Positions 1 through 8,077 of a stretch of DNA of 64,000 bases are shown piece by piece; position 1 is the first letter of the stretch; each line of letters starts with the position of its first letter. Below the pieces are notes generated by a model that saw only the letters and a program-made list of their open reading frames with translations, had not been told where the DNA came from and ran no database searches. The stretch covers positions 1,857,001 through 1,921,000 of the forward strand of contig NZ_QUQO01000001.1 in NCBI RefSeq assembly GCF_003399445.1. Reading direction: 5' to 3'. This DNA comes from Parvularcula marina (lineage in GTDB: Bacteria; Pseudomonadota; Alphaproteobacteria; Caulobacterales; Parvularculaceae). Made by a program: the position numbers and the translations under genes.

Positions 1-652
1 GGCTGAGTCCGATGTTGATGCGGACCAGGATTATTATGATGCGATCACGACGGCGGCGAACCAGCTGATCGATAATCCGGACCAGTTCCATTACGGCTAT
101 AATTTCGCGGGCGGCTACGGCTATTACACCGCAACGAATCAGACGGGCACCAATGGCGAAACCGAGACGGTCGCAATTGGCGAGTTCTCGGAATTTGCCG
201 ATACGGGCGAGCAGACCTACGGCTTTTTCGTCTACGGTCACCGCACGCCACTGGGCGAGATGCCGGCGACCGGCACGGCGCTTTATGAAGGCAAGGTCTC
301 GGGCGCGGTCCTGACCAACAACTCCGTCCGCTCCCTGACGGGTTCTGCCAATATGGATGTCAACTTCTCAACCGGGCTGCTTGATTTCTCGATCGCGACC
401 CTGATCCGTGAAGGCGGGAACAATGAGGGCGGCACGACTTTCCTTCCCTATAAGGATCTCAACGGCACGGGCACGATCAACGATACGATCTTCTCGGGCA
501 ATCTGATCGAGCCGAATGGCGATTCCTCAGGGGACTTCCAGGGCGCTTTCTTTGGCCCTGTCGCCAATGAGGCGGGCGGCACGTTCCGCTTTGGCAATGG
601 CGCCTCTTACGCTGCAGGCGCCTTCACCGTCGCGCAGCCGACCGACAATTAA
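1..652 (+). CDS. TbpB-like beta-barrel surface (lipo)protein, 3' part
   Basis: The reading frame is open from base 2, so the start lies left of the window and only about 216 C-terminal residues are seen. The visible part is Gly/Thr/Asn-rich and ends in the layout of the C-terminal barrel of transferrin-binding protein B-like proteins: alternating strands, then an AGGTFRFGNG stretch like the family's 'G.F.g...e.gG.F' pattern. Homologues are surface lipoproteins or haemophores that bind host or environmental ligands; the ligand here is unknown. The next gene, on the opposite strand only 6 bp away, is a Slam-type outer-membrane protein, the known translocator for such lipoproteins, which strengthens the call. 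The signal peptide and lipobox would be outside the window. Confidence 0.7.
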   Translation, partial: AESDVDADQDYYDAITTAANQLIDNPDQFHYGYNFAGGYGYYTATNQTGTNGETETVAIGEFSEFADTGEQTYGFFVYGHRTPLGEMPATGTALYEGKVSGAVLTNNSVRSLTGSANMDVNFSTGLLDFSIATLIREGGNNEGGTTFLPYKDLNGTGTINDTIFSGNLIEPNGDSSGDFQGAFFGPVANEAGGTFRFGNGASYAAGAFTVAQPTDN

Positions 653-658
653 GGGGTA

Positions 659-1987
659 TCAGAACGATTTGGCGAGACCGACATCAACAGCATGTCGGTC
701 ATAGTCAAAGAGGCTGATCGTCGATTCATTATCCGTATAGCGATAACTTAAAGACGGCGCGAAGCCGCGCACCGCAAAATCGCGGATCGACAGGCTGGTC
801 GTCAGATCATAGGTGACGTCCTCGCGCCGCTCTCCGCCATAGAACTGCGTTGCTTTGTCAAAACGCCGGAAGGTCACCTCGGGGCGGATCCCCAGATTGA
901 TCCGGTAGGGCAGCGCGACCAGCGCGCCGAGATTGACCGCAAATTGAGTATTCGCAAGGCTTTCAGCCTTTGCCGCCTCCCGGATCGCCGCAACACCGCC
1001 TGACAACCGCAGCCGCTTGGCCGCCGCCACCGTCACCTGCGTTCCTGCCAGAAAGACAGGGCCATCGCGGTCAGGCTGCTCGTCATAGGTCACATGTCTG
1101 GCGGCCACTTCCCCCGCGAGAAGCACGCGCTTGTTCATCGCCCGCTGAAGGGCAAGACGCCCACCGACACTTGCCGCATAAGGATCACCGGCAAAATAGC
1201 GCCGGTCGGCAGTCGCCGCGATGACGCCTGTCACACCGTTCTCGCTGCCCAGCCGCACACCGAGTTCCGCCGCAAGGGTTGCCTGATCGAATTCAATATT
1301 GCCGTAATCGGCGACTTCTCCGCGTACCGCGAAATGCCCGCGCACCCCCTCGCCGATCTTGGGCGTTACCGCCCCAGAGAGCGCATAAGTGACACCAAGC
1401 CCTGACTGCTGGCGGGCCTCATCATCAAGCTGGGCGGGCAGGAAGCCGAAAAGGTTGAAGGTCTCGTCGCTGGTCGCAGAATTCACATTCGTCGTGGGCG
1501 CGGCGGCGGCCCGGAAATCGACATGGACGACGCGCCGCTCCTCAAGCATCCGCATGTCCGATTTGGCCTGCGTCGCGACAACATCAGGCGGGTTCTGTTT
1601 CAACATCGCGCGGATATGGCGGCGGGCCTCGCGATCGCGCTTTTCCTGGATCAGGAGCTGGATCAGATCATTCTGGCGGCGCCAGTCGGCAGGGTCGTAG
1701 GCGACCATCGCCTCAAGGATGCGCAAAGCTTCCTCCTTGTCCCCCCTTTTATAGGCGATCTTGGCGGCCAGCGCATCGACGGGCCGCATATCGAAATCGT
1801 CCGGGTTCGCTGCAGACAGCGTGCGAAGGATCGCCTCCGCCTCTCCCAGCTTCCCCTCATCCACTAGCCGCGAGGCGATGACGAGCGCGCCCTCTCCCGT
1901 CGTTTTGATCTTGTCAGCCGCAAGCGCTCCGCCCGCGCAAAGCGCGGTCGTTGCCATCAGGCCAAGAAGGAAGGAACGGTGAGCCAT
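659..1987 (-). CDS. Slam-type surface lipoprotein assembly modifier (TPR + DUF560 barrel)
   Basis: A 442-residue protein with a clear signal peptide (about residues 1-23, ending GGALA). A helical TPR-like region follows (about 30-130, e.g. EGKLGEAEAILRTLSAANP), and then a region of about 290 residues of alternating beta strands. The protein ends LFDYDRHAVDVGLAKSF, the terminal strand signature of DUF560/Slam barrels with a C-terminal Phe. Slam proteins sit in the outer membrane and move TbpB-type lipoproteins to the cell surface. Its stop codon is 6 bp from the stop of the TbpB-like gene, so the two converge as a likely client/translocator pair. The family is certain enough from architecture; the client is inferred from adjacency. 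Confidence 0.8.
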   Translation of the reverse strand: MAHRSFLLGLMATTALCAGGALAADKIKTTGEGALVIASRLVDEGKLGEAEAILRTLSAANPDDFDMRPVDALAAKIAYKRGDKEEALRILEAMVAYDPADWRRQNDLIQLLIQEKRDREARRHIRAMLKQNPPDVVATQAKSDMRMLEERRVVHVDFRAAAAPTTNVNSATSDETFNLFGFLPAQLDDEARQQSGLGVTYALSGAVTPKIGEGVRGHFAVRGEVADYGNIEFDQATLAAELGVRLGSENGVTGVIAATADRRYFAGDPYAASVGGRLALQRAMNKRVLLAGEVAARHVTYDEQPDRDGPVFLAGTQVTVAAAKRLRLSGGVAAIREAAKAESLANTQFAVNLGALVALPYRINLGIRPEVTFRRFDKATQFYGGERREDVTYDLTTSLSIRDFAVRGFAPSLSYRYTDNESTISLFDYDRHAVDVGLAKSF

Positions 1988-2024
1988 CGGGCGGACATTC
2001 CACCCGAAAGCCTTAAAGCCACGT

Positions 2025-2648
2025 TTAGGATGATGCAGTGGCCTCGGCGCCGGTCGAAACCGTCACCATGGCCGGGCGGATCACCCGGTCGCCGATGAGA
2101 AAGCCCGGCGCCACGACATCGACAACGATGTCCTTTGCCGCGCCGCCGCCCGGCACCTGTGCTATTGCCTGATGCACATTGGGATCGAAAGGCTCACCCG
2201 CCGGATGGATGCGCACAACGCCATTCCGTTCAAAGACGGTCAGGAGTTCCTTCTCCGTCATGCGGATGCCGCCAACGAACCCGTTAAGAGCCTCGGCATC
2301 CATAGTCGTGGGGTCTTCAGGCGTATGGTCGAGCGCGCGCTGGAAATTGTCGGCAACCGACAGAAGATCGCGCGCAAAAGAAGTGATGCCGTATTTTGAG
2401 GCATCGGCTTTCTCGCGATCCGCGCGTCGGCGGGTATTGTCGAGCTCTGCGGCCACGCGCAGCAGCTGGTCTTTCAGACCATCAATCTCGCCCTGCATTT
2501 CGGCGATGCGCTCTTCGGCCAGTTTCTTGATCTGATGACCGTCCAGAGCCTCATCGCGGAGGTGATCGGGGATATCCTCAGGCTCATGGTCCATGAGGCT
2601 TTCCTCATCCATCACAGGATCCTCGGGCTTGCCGTCGGTGTCACTCAT
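2025..2648 (-). CDS. grpE: GrpE, nucleotide exchange factor for DnaK
   Basis: A 207-residue protein from the start MSDTDGKPED; an upstream in-frame extension overlaps cutA in antisense and looks non-coding. It has an acidic N-terminus, a long coiled coil (about 50-110, IAEMQGEIDGLKDQLLRVAAEL...) and the beta domain with the family signature around GEPFDPNVHQAI and PGFLIGDRVIRPA. GrpE releases ADP from DnaK in the cytoplasm. It usually sits directly after hrcA. Here hrcA lies on the same strand, but the oppositely oriented cutA separates them, so grpE must have its own promoter in the 79-bp gap shared with cutA. Confidence 0.95.
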   Translation of the reverse strand: MSDTDGKPEDPVMDEESLMDHEPEDIPDHLRDEALDGHQIKKLAEERIAEMQGEIDGLKDQLLRVAAELDNTRRRADREKADASKYGITSFARDLLSVADNFQRALDHTPEDPTTMDAEALNGFVGGIRMTEKELLTVFERNGVVRIHPAGEPFDPNVHQAIAQVPGGGAAKDIVVDVVAPGFLIGDRVIRPAMVTVSTGAEATASS

Positions 2649-2727
2649 GTCACGTGTTTTCCGTTGTTCTGATCGGGAGGCAGGGCATGTACGTAAAGGG
2701 GCCCGCCTATTCAAGGAACGAAGCCTG

Positions 2728-3060
2728 ATGAACGCCCCCGTCCTGATTGTCCAGACGACAGTTGCCTCGACGGCCGATGCCGAAAAACTCGCAAAAGCGC
2801 TGATTGAGCGGCGCCTTGCGGCCTGTGTGCAAATGAGCGGGATCACCAGCGTTTATCGCTGGGCCGGCGAGGTCCAGTCGGGGAACGAGATCCGGCTCGA
2901 CATCAAGACGTCGGGTGCGCGCAAAGACGCGCTGCTTCAGGGGCTCAAAGAGCTGCACCCCTATCAGGTGCCAGAGTTGCTGGTGATCGATGTCGATGCG
3001 GCGGGTGAGGGCTACGCCAAATGGGTCGCAGAGGAGACGGCTATCGAACCAGCCGGCTGA
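2728..3060 (+). CDS. cutA: CutA1-family divalent ion tolerance protein
   Basis: A 110-residue protein from MNAPVLIVQTT, the normal CutA length. Family features are the ERRLAACVQM stretch, the SVYRWAGEVQ strand with its central Trp, and the C-terminal HPYQVPELLVIDV motif. CutA forms ferredoxin-fold trimers linked to copper/divalent-metal tolerance; the exact role is unsettled in most bacteria. It lies in the opposite direction between hrcA and grpE. Its last 20 bp overlap the 3' end of hrcA tail to tail. The start was chosen because the longer in-frame version reads antisense through grpE. Confidence 0.92.
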   Translation: MNAPVLIVQTTVASTADAEKLAKALIERRLAACVQMSGITSVYRWAGEVQSGNEIRLDIKTSGARKDALLQGLKELHPYQVPELLVIDVDAAGEGYAKWVAEETAIEPAG

Positions 3061-4075
3061 CGACATCCGCCGTGTAATCGACCAGCGGGATGACCCGCGC
3101 ATAGTTCAGCCTCGTCGGCCCTACAACGCCGATGACACCGATGATGTTCCGGTCCTTGTCGCGGTAGGGCGCGGTGACAACCGAGCTGCCCGACAAGGAG
3201 AAAAGCGGGTTCTCCGAGCCGATGAAGATCCGCACGCCCTCGCCTTCTTTTGCGGCGTTGAGGAGATCGACGATCCCCTGCTGGCGTTCAAGCTCATCAA
3301 AGAGCCGCTGGACGCGCTCAAGGTCATCGCCCGCCGCGGCGAGCAGTTTCGACTGCCCCTTCACGATCAGTTGAGGGCCACCGCCCGGTCGTTTGGCAAG
3401 ATCGGCAATCCCCTGCCGGACAAGATCCGTCGTCAGCTCATCAAGCTGCCCGCGCTTCTCGTCGATCTCGCGAAGGACCGATGCGGAGGCCTCGGTCAGG
3501 GTCCGGCCCGACATCTGGGCGTTGAGGAAATTCGCCGCCTGAATGAGCGAAGTCGCCGGCAGGCCTTCGGGCACAGAGATCAGCCGGTTTTCGACATCGC
3601 CCGCATCATCGACCAGCACCATGAGGGCGCGGGCCTTATCAAGCGGCACGAAGCTGACCTGCCGCAGGGGCCGGTCATATTTTGAGGTCAGGACGAGGCT
3701 TGCCGTCTGGGTCAGGCCCGAAAGCTGGCTGGCCGCGCGATCAAGCAACCCTTGCGCATGGCCCTCGCTGCCCGCCTCTTCTTCGAGCGCGGCGCGTTCC
3801 TCGGGCGTTGGGGCGCCAACCTCCATCAGCCCGTCGACGAAGAGCCTGAGCCCCTCTTCGGTCGGCATCCGCCCGGCAGAAGCGTGCGGGGAATCCAGAA
3901 GGCCGATCGCGGCAAGGTCCGACATCACATTGCGGATCGTCGCCGCAGAAAGATCGAGACCCGTTGCGCGCGACAGCGTGCGCGAGCCGACCGGCTGGCC
4001 GGTTTCGAGATAGGTCTCGACCAGGGATTTGAAAATCGCCCGGGAGCGGGTGTCGATGTCAGTGAGCAAAGTCAT
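3041..4075 (-). CDS. hrcA: HrcA heat-inducible transcription repressor
   Basis: 344 residues from MTLLTDIDTRSRAIF. The N-terminal winged helix (about 1-80) shows the family stretch ETYLETGQPVGSRTLSR and then AATIRNVMSDLA. A central GAF-like dimerisation region follows (LVLTSKYDRPLRQVSFVPL), and the C-terminus ends VIGVVGPTRLNYARVIPLVDYTADVVSRLV. HrcA represses groESL/dnaK-type operons at CIRCE inverted repeats. I see no CIRCE (TTAGCACTC-N9-GAGTGCTAA) in the 114-bp divergent gap with rph or before grpE, so targets are probably elsewhere. The divergent hrcA/rph arrangement is common in alphaproteobacteria. Confidence 0.95.
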   Translation of the reverse strand: MTLLTDIDTRSRAIFKSLVETYLETGQPVGSRTLSRATGLDLSAATIRNVMSDLAAIGLLDSPHASAGRMPTEEGLRLFVDGLMEVGAPTPEERAALEEEAGSEGHAQGLLDRAASQLSGLTQTASLVLTSKYDRPLRQVSFVPLDKARALMVLVDDAGDVENRLISVPEGLPATSLIQAANFLNAQMSGRTLTEASASVLREIDEKRGQLDELTTDLVRQGIADLAKRPGGGPQLIVKGQSKLLAAAGDDLERVQRLFDELERQQGIVDLLNAAKEGEGVRIFIGSENPLFSLSGSSVVTAPYRDKDRNIIGVIGVVGPTRLNYARVIPLVDYTADVVSRLVR

Positions 4076-4189
4076 GTCAGGATGTGATGTATGCTGCCGC
4101 GCGGATTTTTGCCAACGCCCGCAGTGATCTGCCTCGACCGCGCCGACGCGGTCGTCTATGCGGGCCCACCAAGAATTGAGGAGATGCCC

Positions 4190-4897
4190 ATGCGCCCTTC
4201 CGGCCGCAGCTTCAACGAAATGCGCGAGGTCAGTTTCGAGACCGGCGTGAACCGCTACGCCGAGGGCTCCTGCCTCGTCAAATTCGGCAACACCCATGTG
4301 CTCTGCACGGCAAGCTGGGATGAAAGCGTGCCGCCATGGATGCGCAATTCCGGCAAGGGCTGGGTGACGGCTGAATACAACATGCTGCCGCGCGCGACCC
4401 ACACACGGGGCCGCCGCGAACGCGACAAGGGCCCGGGCGGACGCACGCAGGAAATCCAGCGCCTGATCGGCCGCTCCCTGCGCGCCGTTGTCGACATGCA
4501 GGCCCTTGGCGAGCGCCAGATCCTGATCGACTGCGATGTCATTCAGGCCGATGGCGGCACACGGACGGCTTCGATCACTGGCGCCTATGTCGCGCTGCGT
4601 CAGGCCGTCGAGTGGGCCAAGTCGAACGGCATCATCAAGAATGATCCGATCACCGACACGGTCGCCGCGATCTCCTGCGGGCTTTATAATGGCAGCCCGG
4701 TTGTCGACCTCGATTATGATGAGGATTCAAGCGCGCAGGCCGATGCCAATTTCGTTTTCACCGGCTCCGGCGGCATCGTCGAGGTGCAGGGAACGGCGGA
4801 AGGCGATCCGTTCTCTGAGGAACAGTTCACGACCCTCCTCAGCCTTGCCCGCCGCGCCTGTGATGAGCTGACACAAAAACAAAAAGAGACCGCATAA
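4190..4897 (+). CDS. rph: RNase PH
   Basis: 235 residues from [19 protein letters not shown], the standard N-terminus. GAGGAG at 4178-4183 gives six bases of spacing to the ATG at 4190; an ATG at 4184 would abut it. Motifs include [39 protein letters not shown] (phosphate/RNA binding) and [19 protein letters not shown]. The enzyme trims tRNA 3' ends phosphorolytically. It is divergent from hrcA and only 2 bp ahead of the acyltransferase gene, so the two are probably co-transcribed. Confidence 0.96.
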   Translation: MRPSGRSFNEMREVSFETGVNRYAEGSCLVKFGNTHVLCTASWDESVPPWMRNSGKGWVTAEYNMLPRATHTRGRRERDKGPGGRTQEIQRLIGRSLRAVVDMQALGERQILIDCDVIQADGGTRTASITGAYVALRQAVEWAKSNGIIKNDPITDTVAAISCGLYNGSPVVDLDYDEDSSAQADANFVFTGSGGIVEVQGTAEGDPFSEEQFTTLLSLARRACDELTQKQKETA

Positions 4898-4899
4898 GA

Positions 4900-5952
4900 T
4901 TGGCTGAGACCCTGCCTGACCAACCCCTGGTCCCGCAATATCCGGCTGCTGACGGCAAGCCGCTTTATCCGGCACAAACTCCGGAAGACCGGGATATTGC
5001 GCACTGGCAGGAGAACAGCCCCTATTTTGTGCCGCCCGGCGATGCCAAGCACCCGCACATTGTTGATACACTGATCAAAGAGCGGGCGGTCAAGCTGTCG
5101 AAATCCCGGCTGTGGCCGCTTTACCGGCATTTCTTCAACTGGCTGCTGAACTATAAGGCGGCCAAGAAGATGGTCGATACCGCCGGGCGCTGGCGGGCGA
5201 AGGAAGCCTTTGGCTACGCTTCGGGCCTCCTCAACATGACGCTGGATGTCGAGGGGCTCGAGCACCTGCCGCGCGATGGCGCCTTTATCCTGACGATGAA
5301 CCATCCGACGGGGATTGCTGACGGGCTCGCCGTGCACGATGCGATTGTCGATGTGCGCTCCGACGCCATCGTCTTCGTCAATGGCGATGCCTTGCGGCTT
5401 AATCCTCTGCTGACGGATAAACTGATCCCGGTGGAGTGGCGGGAGGATAAAAAGACCCGCGCCAAATCCCGCGAGACGCTGAAAGCCTCGAACGCCGCCT
5501 TTGAGGGCGGACGGGCGATCATCCTGTTCCCCGCCGGGCGTCTTGCCTATATGGACAAGGACAAGGTCCTGCATGAGCGTGTCTGGCAGACGACCGTCGC
5601 AGCGCTCGCCAAGCGCTATAAGGTTCCGGTCGTCCCCGCCAACATCAAATCGCGCAATAGCTGGCTTTATTACTGGTTGTGGAACGTCAATGAGGAGCTG
5701 CGCGACATGACGCTGTTCCATGAGCTGCTGAACAAGGCCGGCAAGACGTTTCGTATTCGCATCCAGAAGCCCATTCCCTATACGGATATCCTGAAAGACA
5801 ATGACGAGGCCGCCGCCGAGATGCGCGCCTATTGTGTCCGCGGGATTGATGAGGGCCTAAGCTTTGACGAGTGGCGGGAAAAAGACGGCACCTATGATGT
5901 CAAAGAGGGCATCCCAGAGAAATCAAGCCCGAAGACACCGGACTGCGTCTGA
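4900..5952 (+). CDS. PlsC-type glycerolipid acyltransferase family protein
   Basis: 350 residues, most likely started by TTG at 4900 just after the rph stop. It carries an acyltransferase fold: MNHPTGIADG (about 133-142) as the catalytic His...Asp motif and ILFPAGRLAY as the FPxGR-type substrate motif. The His-Asp spacing is H-X5-D rather than the textbook H-X4-D of PlsC, so this is a divergent subgroup. The N-terminal 100 residues (ending in an aromatic/basic stretch FFNWLLNYKAAKK) are unlike PlsC and may contact the membrane. It probably acylates a lysophospholipid or related acceptor, but the substrate cannot be read from sequence. It follows rph by 2 bp. Confidence 0.75.
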   Translation: MAETLPDQPLVPQYPAADGKPLYPAQTPEDRDIAHWQENSPYFVPPGDAKHPHIVDTLIKERAVKLSKSRLWPLYRHFFNWLLNYKAAKKMVDTAGRWRAKEAFGYASGLLNMTLDVEGLEHLPRDGAFILTMNHPTGIADGLAVHDAIVDVRSDAIVFVNGDALRLNPLLTDKLIPVEWREDKKTRAKSRETLKASNAAFEGGRAIILFPAGRLAYMDKDKVLHERVWQTTVAALAKRYKVPVVPANIKSRNSWLYYWLWNVNEELRDMTLFHELLNKAGKTFRIRIQKPIPYTDILKDNDEAAAEMRAYCVRGIDEGLSFDEWREKDGTYDVKEGIPEKSSPKTPDCV

Positions 5953-6047
5953 CGCCACGCCGTTCGCGGGATTCGGACGCGGGCTTATGTTCCAGATTGC
6001 CGATTGAGAAGTGAACGGACAGTCTCCCCTCCATCAAGGAGGAAGCC

Positions 6048-6524
6048 ATGTCATTCCAGATACACGCCCTGCCCGCTGCGCCTTTCGCGCGCTATTTTTC
6101 CATGTCCGAGGAGGAGCTGGCCGCCAACCGGGCCCGCCGGGTCAAAGCCACCAGCTTTCCCGGCTGCCCCTGCCGCGTGAGCCTTGAGGATGCAGCCGTC
6201 GGTGAAGATGTCATCCTGCTCCATTATGAGCACCAGCCAGCGGACTCGCCCTATCGTTCCAGCCACGCGATTTATGTCCGGCCCGGCGTCAGCCAAGCCG
6301 AACCAGAAGAGGACACGATCCCGGACCAAATGCGCGGGCGCCTGCTCTCGGTCCGGGCATTCGGCAAGGACGACATGCTGACCGGCGCAGAAGTGCTGGA
6401 GGGCACGGAACTCGAAGAAGCCATCGGACGGCTCTTTGCCAATCCGAGGGCGGAATATCTTCATGTCCATTACGCCCTGCCCGGCTGTTATGCCGCAAAA
6501 GTCACCCGCACCTGCGACACATAA
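6048..6524 (+). CDS. DUF1203 family protein
   Basis: 158 residues with a good ribosome-binding site (CAAGGAGG) before the ATG. It shows the DUF1203 layout: MSFQIHALPA at the start, a CPCRVSLEDAAVGEDVILLHYEHQ core and a late HVHYALPGCYAAKVTRT. The family is small, cytoplasmic and of unknown function. The conserved Cys residues (CPCR; GCYA) and His-rich strand are the visible features. It is followed after 39 bp by a DCC-family thioredoxin-like gene on the same strand, so the two may be expressed together. Confidence 0.8.
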   Translation: MSFQIHALPAAPFARYFSMSEEELAANRARRVKATSFPGCPCRVSLEDAAVGEDVILLHYEHQPADSPYRSSHAIYVRPGVSQAEPEEDTIPDQMRGRLLSVRAFGKDDMLTGAEVLEGTELEEAIGRLFANPRAEYLHVHYALPGCYAAKVTRTCDT

Positions 6525-6563
6525 TCCCGTCGAAAGCCCCAGAGGCCGTCCTATATTCAGAGG

Positions 6564-6947
6564 ATGGCCAGCACACCTTCCCTCACCGTCTTTTATGACG
6601 GCGCCTGCCCGCTTTGCCAGCGGGAGATCGGGTTGCTCCGGCGACTCGATGGCCGGCGCGGGCGGATCAATTTCGAGGATGTCTCGCAACCGGACGCCGC
6701 GCCCTCCTGCTCGATTGAACGGGAGGTACTGATGGCGCGGTTTCACAGCCGACTGCCCTCAGGCGAAATCGTCAGTGGCGCGCGTGCCTTCACCGAGGCA
6801 TGGAGCCGGATTCCTTATTTCATCTGGCTACGGCCAATCGGTCGCTTCGCCCCGACACGCGGGGCGCTCAACCTGATCTATAGAGAGTTCCTGAAGATCA
6901 GGCCCGGCCTTCAGCGGCTCGCCGCTAGAACTGATAGCCGACCCTGA
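6564..6947 (+). CDS. DCC-family (DUF393) thiol-disulfide oxidoreductase-like protein
   Basis: 127 residues opening with TVFYDGACPLCQREIGLLRR, the DxxCxxC (DCC) signature of DUF393. This family is thioredoxin-like and is presumed to act in thiol redox chemistry; targets are unknown. Further family features are the central SGARAFTEAWSRIP and the Pro/Arg-rich C-terminal half IRPGLQRL. Its last 23 bp overlap the 3' end of the convergent PagL-like gene. Confidence 0.83.
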   Translation: MASTPSLTVFYDGACPLCQREIGLLRRLDGRRGRINFEDVSQPDAAPSCSIEREVLMARFHSRLPSGEIVSGARAFTEAWSRIPYFIWLRPIGRFAPTRGALNLIYREFLKIRPGLQRLAARTDSRP

Positions 6948-7479
6948 CGCCAAAATTGTCGAGACCCTCATTCTTGCCTGAGCAGAAAACCTGCCCGTGG
7001 CTGAGGTGCTCCCAATAAAAGGCGACGCTCATATTCTCGCTGACCTTGCGGCCGATCGCGGGCGCCAGATGGAATAGCGCGTCACAGCCATAGGTGCGCT
7101 CCGTATCCAGAATACGCTGGCGCTCGACCGGCATGTTGGCGGGCGGCAGCTCGGTCCGGCCATTATGCCCAACGACACCGAGCTGGAACTCGGCAAACCA
7201 GTTTTCGCGGAAGGCGATCTCCGGCTGGAGCCCGGCGCCGCCAAAATCGATATAGCCATCAGTGTTGGTCACGCCGACGAGATAAGGGCGAATGCCCCAG
7301 CGGCGGCCCGAATATTCAGGCATCCTGCCGAACACATATTCGAACTGGATATCAAAGCCGCTTTCCCGATCGGAAATGTCGTGCTTGGCAACCCCGAGCC
7401 GAACTTCCCCAGCCTGCGCAGGCAAAGCGGTCAACGTAAAAAGGCTAGCGAGCAGAGCGGTCAGTTTGAGGTGCTTCAT
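6925..7479 (-). CDS. PagL-like lipid A 3-O-deacylase (acyloxyacyl hydrolase)
   Basis: 184 residues from MKHLKLTALLASLF, chosen because GGGGA lies just upstream; a start 27 bp further up is possible. It has a signal peptide cut after ALPAQA and a small beta-barrel pattern ending in NFGVRVGYQF with C-terminal Phe. The C-terminal stretch WEHLSHGQVF...NEGLDN matches the PagL active-site layout: His and Ser two residues apart are kept, while the third member is Asp where PagL has Glu. Two Cys residues (YGCD and VFCSG) could form a disulfide. PagL-type enzymes remove the 3-position acyl chain of lipid A in the outer membrane. Activity is uncertain given the altered triad. Confidence 0.65.
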   Translation of the reverse strand: MKHLKLTALLASLFTLTALPAQAGEVRLGVAKHDISDRESGFDIQFEYVFGRMPEYSGRRWGIRPYLVGVTNTDGYIDFGGAGLQPEIAFRENWFAEFQLGVVGHNGRTELPPANMPVERQRILDTERTYGCDALFHLAPAIGRKVSENMSVAFYWEHLSHGQVFCSGKNEGLDNFGVRVGYQF

Positions 7480-7555
7480 CACTTCCCCCGTAAGGTGTGT
7501 TCCCACATCCCCTTACCACGTTCCGCTTGTGTGCCCATGCTTTTCTGTCGCCGCG

Positions 7556-8077
7556 TTAATGAACGAGGGCGGCTGCGGTACCTTGGGGGTAATCAGCAGT
7601 GAAGGTCACCGAATGGATCTTGCCGCCCGGCTCCTCGATATTGATGAGGTTTGACCAGGCTGGATCATAATCAGAGAGAATGCCCGCCTTCGTCACTGTC
7701 ACGTGACCGGGGATGAGCTGGTAGACATAGGCGTAATTGCCTTCGACCTCGGCGCCGAGTGTCAGAACCTCGCCGCCTGAATAATCGACCCATGAGGCGA
7801 CATAGCCCGCAAGCTCGATCAGCTGGGATTCATCATCCAGATTGGGGACGCCCACCTCGGGCAGTGCCTCGAGCACGCCCATCGCGTCATGAGCATGAAA
7901 GCGCCAGGTGACTTTGGTCACCGGGGCGCCATTCTCCGTGTCATGAAGGAGCGTGCCAACCACCTCCGGCTGACGGTGTGCCCAAGCGGGCACGGCCAGA
8001 AGGAGGGTCAGAACGGAGATGAGAAGGAGGCGGAGACCCGCCTCCCCGCGATGATCAGCGGTCGTCGTCAGACGCAT
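7556..8077 (-). CDS. DUF6702-type exported protein coupled to M1 peptidase
   Basis: About 173 residues. The start is uncertain: MRLTTTADHRG at 8077 gives a 23-bp overlap with the end of the peptidase gene, and longer in-frame starts would only read into the peptidase's acidic tail in another frame. A hydrophobic signal segment LLLISVLTLLLAVPAWA precedes AHRQPEVV. The family (DUF6702) is of unknown function and typically sits beside M1 aminopeptidase genes, as here. I infer a secreted or periplasmic accessory protein, translationally coupled to the peptidase. Confidence 0.65.
   Translation of the reverse strand: MRLTTTADHRGEAGLRLLLISVLTLLLAVPAWAHRQPEVVGTLLHDTENGAPVTKVTWRFHAHDAMGVLEALPEVGVPNLDDESQLIELAGYVASWVDYSGGEVLTLGAEVEGNYAYVYQLIPGHVTVTKAGILSDYDPAWSNLINIEEPGGKIHSVTFTADYPQGTAAALVH

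Noticed and set aside
4076-4189. CIRCE operator between hrcA and rph
   Set aside because: No TTAGCACTC/GAGTGCTAA pair is present.
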